Source: Aplectana chamaeleonis
Lineage: Eukaryota; Nematoda; Chromadorea; Rhabditida; Cosmocercidae
Assembly (NCBI GenBank): GCA_029168955.1
Contig: JAPDOI010000152.1
Coordinates: 496,001-560,000 of the forward strand
Direction of reading: 5' to 3'
Length of the DNA stretch: 64,000 nt
This document shows, in pieces, positions 57,501 through 64,000 of the stretch. Under the pieces are notes generated by a model. That model had not been told where the DNA came from. It saw only the letters and a program-made list of their open reading frames with translations, and ran no database searches. The position numbers and the translations under genes are program-made. The stretch's first letter is position 1. Each line of letters begins with the position of its first letter.

Positions 57501-57519
57501 CCTCATGTCTTGCATCAGG

Positions 57520-57675
57520 ACCATTTCTCCCTCCCAGGGGGGGGTTCGTAAAAATTTTGATCATGAAAATTTTCCCATCCCAAAGGGGGGGGGGTTCGTA
57601 AAAATTTTGGTCACCAGGGGGGGTCGTAAAATTTTGCTCTCCGGTCGCAACGGCCTGCTCAACCCTGCTTGGATC
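57520..57675. repeat. GGGGGTTCGTAAAAATTTT repeat
   Basis: Three G-run/TTCGTAAAA units end in CCGGTCGCAACGGCCTGCTC, the inverse of the start of 48085-48250. Confidence 0.6.
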
Positions 57676-57944
57676 CCTCAGCTTCATATAAGAAGCAGTG
57701 GGCCTAAGCTTGCTTCAAAATTATTGCATGTCTCCCCCCCCCCCTAATCCTCTCCACGATTCATACGAGCCATAGGGAGCGAGAGATCAACGCCTCAGCC
57801 AGGGCGAGTGACCACTCTGTCGAATGTCAATCCCGTGGGCCTGCGCTTATCGGTAAGGTATGTATTAGGCGGCCCGTATGCTGTGCAGGTTTGCAGGAGG
57901 TGTTCAGCATGGGCCCTCAGTTGCTGGCGATATTTGAATTATAT

Positions 57945-58225
57945 TACACTTATACTACATGTAATTTACTTGAGTGGAGATAATTCACATGTAACTTACA
58001 TTGACGGAGATGTATTACAAGTATATTGTAATCGTCTCTTATGTTACAAGTACTATGTTTTCACCATCGAAAACATATTGCTTGCGACATTTGGCCTGCG
58101 AGCGAGGGACCGATATATTACATGTAACATACATCGGTCGAGATAATTCGCAAGTAATATACATTGGCCAATCTATATTACATGTATATTAATTCAGGCC
58201 TTTTATATTACAAGTGATATGTTTT
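57945..58225. repeat. Degenerate ATTACATGTAACATACATTG tandem repeat
   Basis: Seven or more units contain TTACATGTAA or close variants spaced about 30-40 bp. It directly precedes the retrotransposon and may be its 5' UTR or its landing site. Confidence 0.6.
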
Positions 58226-58295
58226 CATTTTGTTGAGAGTGTGCGTGGGTGGGTCTGCAGCCAATTAACACAGGACGCCCGGGTAAGTACTGAAC

Positions 58296-58811
58296 TTGTC
58301 AGATTTCGTACTCATAACTCGTCATCGCTGCCGAGATGTCGTACGTTCGTGCCGTGGCCGTGTGGAGGAAGCAACATCAACTCCGTGCAAACCGACATCA
58401 ACCCCTCCACGAAGAGGGTTTTTGCTATGGGAGAGATGCTGGCTGGCTTCAGCTCTCCTAACGATTCTCCTACAAAGGGCCGGCGTGGAGAGGAATCCTG
58501 GACCCGCTCAGAAGTACCCATGCGCCACGTGCGGCAAGGATGTCACGTGGAGTAAAACAAGCGTCCAGTGCTTCGGATGCCAAAGGTGGGTGCATCTCTT
58601 CTGTTCGGGTCTCAGCTCTGTGAGGCATCATAACTCTGCTTTTCGCTGTGTCCTATGCTCCTCACCTTCCAACTCTGATTCCTCTACCTCCAATCGCCCA
58701 CTTTCTATTGTACATATAAATCTCAACGGCCTTCGTGCCAAACTATCTGAGCTCTCTCTCTTTGCTCGTACTCACCATCCAGATGTTATAATGGTTCAGG
58801 AAACCAAACTT
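58296..58811 (+). pseudogene. Retrotransposon ORF part 1: 2A-like motif, PHD finger, start of endonuclease
   Basis: A hydrophobic run (LASALLTILLQRA) leads into GVERNPGP at 58482-58505. This is the NPGP core of 2A ribosome-skipping peptides, here with Gly-Val-Glu rather than Asp-Val-Glu. Then C-x2-C-x12-C-x2-C-x4-H-x2-C-x14-C-x2-C (about 58520-58660) forms a C4HC3 PHD finger. The endonuclease begins LSIVHINLNGLRAKLSEL and includes the catalytic Glu in VQETKL. The frame then fails at CTTCCCCC near 58811. The true initiator is uncertain because 58296 is TTG. Confidence 0.85.
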
Positions 58812-60435
58812 CCCCCTCTGCTACCTCTTCTCACCCAAATATCCCTGGCTATACTTCATACCATGCTCCAAGATCGTCTTTCGGTGGAGGAGTTTCAACT
58901 TTTGTACTATCCACTCTTCCTTCTCACCTAATTCCCAATGTCCCTACGGACGGTACTCTCGAGTACGTCCCCATCCATCTCCCACTCAAAACTCCCCTAT
59001 CTCTCTTCAACATCTACATTCCCCCAACTACATCTTGTCCCCCAACCTATAATCCTATCCCTCTTCTAAAACAACTCAACGACTGCGCCCTCTCACCCTC
59101 AGTCGTCTTCGCGGGCGACTTCAATGCTCATACCTTTTGCTCTTCACTTGACTCTGATGTTAGAGGAGAGGACGTCGAGGAATGGGCGGAGGAGTGCCAC
59201 CTGGTTATCCTAAACGATGATCAGCCCACTCGCCTCCCTTCCATCGGCCGATCTTCTAGCCCAGACATTTCGCTCGTTTCCTCCAATCTTTCTAGTGCCT
59301 GCTCGTGGTCCACTTCTACAACTCTGTCTAGTGATCACATTCCCATTTTCGTCCATATTGATCTCTCAAATTCTCTAGCCCCTTATTCTGGTATTCGTCA
59401 CCGTTCTTATCTCAATTTAGGCCTTGCAGACTGGAGCCTATTCAGAGAGGTTGCACTTCACCGAGCGGCTGAATATCCATGGAATGGCGTTGTGCACCAG
59501 AAAGAGCGTCACATATCTGACGCTATCCGGAAGGCTATGAAAGCGGCCATACCAGAAGGACGTGTGAAAACTTTTTACCCTAACGTCACCAGGGAAATAC
59601 TTCAGAAAATCAGGACAAGAGATGAAAAGAGATCGGCCAACCATCTGGACCCGGAGGTCATTGAACTTGACGACGAGATTAGAAAAGACTTGGACAGGCA
59701 CAAGAAAGACGAGTGGCAGAAGTTCACTGAAAAATTGAACTTCAAGGCAGATGGTGCTGCTACATGGAAAATCCTGAGAAAACTCTCCGGAAAAACCACA
59801 CCCACCACCGTATCTACTATCGAGTTTGAGAACAATGTATTCAAGTCAGGACAAGATGCCGCTTACGCTCTGGGCAAGAGCTTCTTCATAACATGTGCGA
59901 AGCGTGGCCCGCAAAACCGAGTGACAGTAAGGGAGCTGTGCCGCCTTCCGCTTATGGGCACGGCTGATGCCTTCACTTCTGCGCAGGTGGAGAAGATTAT
60001 AAAGGAAATGCGTAATTCCAAAGCCATTGGACCTGACGGAATCTGTCCAGCAGTCCTAAAGCTCCCCAGTGAATTTCTCTCGCTGCTCACTGATTTAATG
60101 AACACATCATTCCGAACCTGCACGCTGCCACAAAACTGGAAAACAGCAAATGTCATTCCTCTGCCTAAACCCGGTAAATCGCTGTCATCAGCTAAAGGAT
60201 ACAGGCCAATAAGCTTTTTGTCACCTCTAGCCAAGGTTGCTGAAAAGCTTGTCGTCAATGATTTGGCTCAGCATAATGAGAAACAGCATCACCAGCACGG
60301 CTTTAGGAAGCTACATTCCACCACGACGGCGCTTTTGGAAATCGTTGGCTATGCCATCGACGGCTTCAACATGAGAAAGCCCCTCAGGACCGTTGCTGTA
60401 GCCCTGGACTTGACAAAGGCATTCGACAGTGTTAA
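58811..60435 (+). pseudogene. Retrotransposon ORF part 2: endonuclease and N-terminal half of RT
   Basis: It is open in a single frame from 58802 to the MITE. Endonuclease motifs are FAGDFNAHTF (about 59110), RSSSPDISLVSS (about 59250) and SSDHIPIFV (about 59330), with the expected Asp, Asn and His residues in place. RT motifs follow: GPDGICPAVLK, VIPLPKPGKS, GYRPISFLSPLAK, QHGFRKLHSTTTAL. Motif A, VALDLTKAFDSV, ends at the MITE insertion (TTAA 60432-60435). Apart from the insertion this part looks intact. Confidence 0.9.
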
Positions 60436-60971
60436 AGGCAGTGGTCACGATGAAAAACGTTATTAAAAAAACTACATAAATCAGCTCAGATTGAAAACAC
60501 CTCAAAAACTATGAAGGTAGCGCGGTGAAAAACGGGCTAGAATTAGAGTTATTAAGACCCTAAACTTCCAGTTCGTGCACACGTGCACAGAAAGATCACA
60601 GTCTCATGCCCAGAAGTTGAAAATCATCGACGTTCGGAGGAAGAAATAAATGCAAATTTACCTAATAAAACAGTTGAACAATAAAACAAGCACTTCAGTC
60701 AGTGTTTTTTACTAGATGTGTACATAAATCCGAAGGTTCATTGATTGAAACTCAATTTCAAGCCAGCTGATGTTCTTGATACTAGAGATCATCGATGCCG
60801 ATGATGTGGGGTCGACTCGTCCACCATCAAAGGGCAAGGAAGTTAAGGCTTCAAATTTGGCCTAGAAGAGCGTTTTTTCGCGATTTTTTCTTATAGGTTC
60901 TACTACTCTATACCCAGAAAAGGGTTCAGAGAGGAAAAGAAGACGAGCATATTTGAGCGCGACCGCTGCCT
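60436..60971. mobile_element. TTAA MITE inserted in RT motif A region
   Basis: A 536-bp element homologous to 54547-55091, with ends AGGCAGTGGTCACGAT and GCGACCGCTGCCT, flanked by TTAA 60432-60435 and 60972-60975. MITE plus one TTAA is 540 bp, so it preserves the reading phase but brings in stops. Confidence 0.95.
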
Positions 60972-62278
60972 TTAACCTGGGTATTCTATCGGATAACATA
61001 CTGAAGTCCTCTATTCCACCGTGGCAGAAGCGTAGGATAACAGCATTCGTCAAGGGCCGTCGAGCAAAAGTTATGTTTCAAAATCATGTCTCTAAAAGTA
61101 TCCCCATAGCTGCAGGTGTTCCGCAAGGCGGAGTCTTATCGCCCGCTCTGTTTAATCTGTACTTAGAGGACATTCCGGCACCTCCCCAGGACATTAAAGT
61201 TGTCGCCTACGCTGATGATATGACTATCATGTGCCAAAACCGTGACATACAAGTGGCCGCGAGCAAGATCAACGAGTACCTGATTGATTTGAAAAGCTAT
61301 TTCGATAACAAGATGCTCATTGTCTCAGCTGCCAAGTCTTCAGTATCAGTTTTCACAACGGACCCCAAAGAGCACAGCGCCCATCCCGATGTCAGCTGGG
61401 GTGGAGATCGCCTGCCTGCTGCTCGCTTCGTCAAACTACTCGGCCTTATACTCGATCCGTCGCTGAAGTTTCACAAGAACACCGAGCAAAAGCAAGCAAT
61501 TGTAAGAGCTAAAGTCAATGTGCTAGGGGCACTGGGAGGTACATCATGGGGCAGCAGTAAGGAAACTATTCTGACCACGTATAAGGCTATACTGCAGCCC
61601 GCCCTAGAATATGCGGCACCGGTTTGGCAGCACTTAGTATCGGACTCATCCTGGACTAAGGTGCAGCGTGTACAAAACGCTGCTCTTCGGATCGCCACCG
61701 GATGTGCTAGGAGTTCGCCAATCGAGCATTTACACGCCGAGACACGGGTGCTACCAGTAAAGGAGCACTGTCAGCTCCAGGCCCAGCAGCTGTACATTAA
61801 CATCGTCAAGCAGCCCAACCACCCATCTTGGAGAGTACTTGAGCCTGTAAGAGAGAGAGGCATCAGAAAACCTTTTGCCGATGCTCCAGATAAAGTCGAT
61901 CTGCAAAGATGGCACGATTCATATCAAGAACGCCTCCGTCTGTTGCGCGATGAGCACACCCAGTTTGTTCGAGGGTATCTGGAAAGAGCGGCTGTTAATC
62001 CTATTCTGGGTACTGTGCCGCCTCGAGTTTCTGAGTCTGAGTCTCAGCTTAGTAGACGTGCCAGATGCACTCTAGCCTCGTTGCGCTGTGGGCACTCAAC
62101 GTTCCTGAAGTCCTACGTGAACAGGATCGACAATAGCACTCCCGACGTTTGCCCGGACTGTGGTGGTCCTGGCCACAATACCCTACACTTATTCAACTGT
62201 CTAAAGAACCCTACAACATTAACTACAATAGACCTTTGGACGAATCCAACGCTGGTCGCCCAGTTTCTGAACCTATAG
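60972..62278 (+). pseudogene. Retrotransposon ORF part 3: RT catalytic half and C-terminal knuckle
   Basis: The frame resumes with NLGILSDN. Motif B is GVPQGGVLSPALFNLYLEDI, and motif C has YADD at 61208-61219, with both catalytic Asp present. The thumb region has LQPALEYAAPVWQ, then VQNAALRIATGCARS and HLHAETRVLPVKEH. The C-terminus has CPDCGGPGHNTLHLFNC (about 62150-62200), a zinc-knuckle-like motif, then LWTNPTLVAQFLNL and stop. There are no internal stops, indicating recent activity before the MITE insertion. Confidence 0.92.
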
Positions 62279-62329
62279 CAATTACTCTCTTCGCGGCTGC
62301 AAAGAAGAAGAAGAAGACTCGTCATCGAT

Positions 62330-62700
62330 CCATGATCAATATTATCGATTTTCACGCTTTTTGAACAAAGTGCGGCGAAGAGTGGTGATTGCTGATGGGA
62401 ATGGTTTTCTTGGTTGCGCAATTTTCTTAATAATTTTTTATCGATGGATACCAATCAATAATATCGATTTTTTCGCCTGCTGCACAAAACGCCGCAATGG
62501 TTTCTGATTGTTGATGGCTCTACCTAAGTCACTTGTTTGGGAAATTCTTCTCATCATGCAAAATCGAATATTAGCGATCAATAATATCGAGTTTTCACCT
62601 GTTGCGAAATTGTGGCAACGCATGGTGTCTTTATGGTTTTGGGTCACAAAATTCGAGAATTGTACTCATACGACAATGTCGTCTGTGGGAGCTTCATCCA
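62330..62700 (+). repeat. ~120-bp tandem repeat, three copies
   Basis: ATCAATAATATCGATTTT recurs at about 62334, 62453 and 62576. Each copy is followed by TTCACC/CGCCTG..TGC and a TGATTG(C/T)TGATGG-type segment. Confidence 0.75.
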
Positions 62701-62762
62701 TTCAGACTGGAAATCGTTGAGTAAAACTCAAGTCAGAAAGGGAACCTTCGGGAAAAATATCT

Positions 62763-63545
62763 GAAATTTTTGAAAGTTCAGCTTCCTGGCAAGTGACGAT
62801 TTAGCAATCCCACTTAGAAGTCAAAAAAAGTTTCAAAAATATCTCGATTTATCTTAAAAATGGTTCTGCTTAAAATGGCCTGAAGTAATAAAAGAGCTAG
62901 GAAATGGAGAGAAATAACCGAAAATACGATTTGGTGGTCGATATTTTTACAAGCTTCTCCACTTAACTTGTCAAAACGAAATCAAGCGCGCAACGGAAGC
63001 ATTAAGCCATTTTTGGAAGCTGTAATATGGGAATCAGCATATAGGTCAGGCTACTCAGAAACTCAACGGGTCCGACCGCAGATTTCTGTCGGGTCGAACC
63101 CCTTTCTGTTTTCGCCCCTCACTTCTTGCAACTGACAATGAGACGACGTGGGGGAGAAATAAAATTTATTCTCACCCCATGCCTTCTCACTTGGGACTAC
63201 GTGGAGGAACAATGCTAAAGGGTCCGACCCGACAGAAATCTGAGGATGGACCCCGTTCGAGCTGAGGTCGGACCCGGCGAATGTCTGAGTAGGTGAGCGC
63301 GACGCTCCATCCCATATCGTGCTTCATTTCGTTTTGATAAGCTTAACGGAGAAGCTTGAGAAGGTCGAACACCAAATCGTATTTTTTGGTTATTGCGCTT
63401 GATTTCCTAGCTTTTTTATTACTCCAGGCTATTTTACGCCAAATCATTTTTAAGCTACTTGAAGATACTTTTAACTATTTTTTGATTTCTAAATGGGATT
63501 GCCGAATCGTTACTTCTGCAAGGAAGCTTAATTTTCAGAAATCTA
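62763..63545. repeat. Foldback element, ~780 bp, with nested inner inverted repeat
   Basis: The outer left arm (GGCAATCC-type block near 62800, AAAATGG..GCTTAAAATGGCCTGAAGTA, ATACGATTTGGTGGTCG at 62920-62942) is matched in inverse by 63370-63545. Inner arms GGGTCCGACC..CAGATTTCTGTCGG (63070-63100) and CCGACAGAAATCTGAGG (63228-63244) form a second inverted repeat at the centre. No coding capacity. Confidence 0.82.
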
Positions 63546-64000
63546 TGTCTGCTGGTGTGCTGTGCCTTCCATACAAAACAGTGTGCTACTGTTCAAGCAT
63601 CCGCGGATTAGATCGAATTTGCGCGTAATCTCTGCGCAGCATGTGTAATTACCCCAGAAGCATCATATTTGACGAATCGGAAATTTCTGCCAAATTTTTA
63701 TCGATTCATCATCTTCTTGATCATTTCCTGTGTACAGCATTATTCTGTTTTTCCTTCTGCTTTTTCGAGTAGCCTCGGTCGATTTCTGTGGTTTATTTCT
63801 ATAAATTGCTTATTTTTTCCGATCGCTGAAAGACGTTTTGATAAAAGATGAACGAAGTTCACACAAACTCGCAGTTCGTATTGATACCAAACCACACAAT
63901 TGCGTATTGTGTTGGTATTTTCTCAATACGTCACAAACTCGAAAAGTTTTCGCCATTGTTCCACTTTTGGACGTTTAGACAATTATGAATTACCATCAAC
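63546..64000. other. Unassigned to window end
   Basis: AT-rich, with no recognised gene or repeat. CACAATTGCG..TACGTCACAAACTCG near 63895-63940 is unexplained. Confidence 0.3.

Larger units (their letters stand above)
58230..62317 (+). mobile_element. Non-LTR retrotransposon: 2A-like, PHD, endonuclease, RT; nearly complete
   Basis: A single long coding region can be followed from about 58296 to the stop at 62276-62278, then a short 3' UTR ending in (AAG)n at 62301-62316. Domains in order: hydrophobic N-terminus with GVERNPGP, C4HC3 PHD finger, AP endonuclease, RT, C-terminal Cys/His knuckle. Only two lesions are evident: a one-base frame change near 58811 and a TTAA MITE at 60436-60971. One ORF, an AP endonuclease and no RNase H seen place it in the Jockey/CR1/Ingi-Vingi range. 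The clade is not resolved. The 5' boundary is approximate. Confidence 0.9.

Overview
The window looks like repeat-rich intergenic or heterochromatin-like DNA from a small metazoan, most likely a nematode. The reasons are a decayed Tc3-like Tc1 element, a mariner fragment, CR1-like and PHD/endonuclease/RT non-LTR retrotransposons, dense non-autonomous DNA elements with TA, TTAA or TWA target duplications, short introns ending in TTTTCAG-like acceptors, and no operons or long intact host ORFs. Species cannot be named from sequence alone. No rRNA gene, canonical tRNA gene, CRISPR array or bacterial feature was seen.

Layout. 1-11.9 kb: a large inverted-repeat element at the left edge, small foldback elements, a complete but dead Tc3-like transposon (5957-7529), a tRNA-like SINE remnant, a possible gypsy fragment, and a broken gene-like block (10951-11720). 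12-24 kb: a 2.1-kb GC-terminated element (11982-14076), a 241-bp near-perfect palindrome, CR1-like fragments, two PIF/Harbinger-like elements and several TTAA-flanked MITEs, some sharing one TTAA back to back. 24-43 kb: two arrays of a 42-bp satellite (25022-26065 and 30593-41284, about 280 monomers). Nearly every monomer carries the 14-bp palindrome TGATGACGTCATCA, which contains the full CRE/bZIP site TGACGTCA. Each array is preceded by the same roughly 0.83-kb foldback element. The big array lies between sequences matching the two ends of the 2.1-kb element, so 29297-43144 reads as a 13.8-kb relative of that element, in opposite orientation.

43-58 kb: more foldbacks and minisatellites, a 5' mariner fragment, a few short coding-like blocks (45376-45681 minus, 55612-55884 plus), and a possible small secreted-protein gene whose first exon follows a trans-splice-like acceptor (50958-51045). 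58.2-62.3 kb: a nearly complete non-LTR retrotransposon with a 2A-like motif, a PHD finger, an AP endonuclease, a reverse transcriptase and a C-terminal Cys/His knuckle. It is broken by one frameshift and by a TTAA MITE inside RT motif A. 62.3-64 kb: a 120-bp tandem repeat and a roughly 780-bp foldback.

Almost everything supportable here is mobile or repetitive. Host coding evidence is fragmentary and given low confidence. The most unusual features are the CRE-palindrome satellite, its linkage to a foldback element and a giant paired-terminus element, and the TTAA elements that abut one another at shared target sites.
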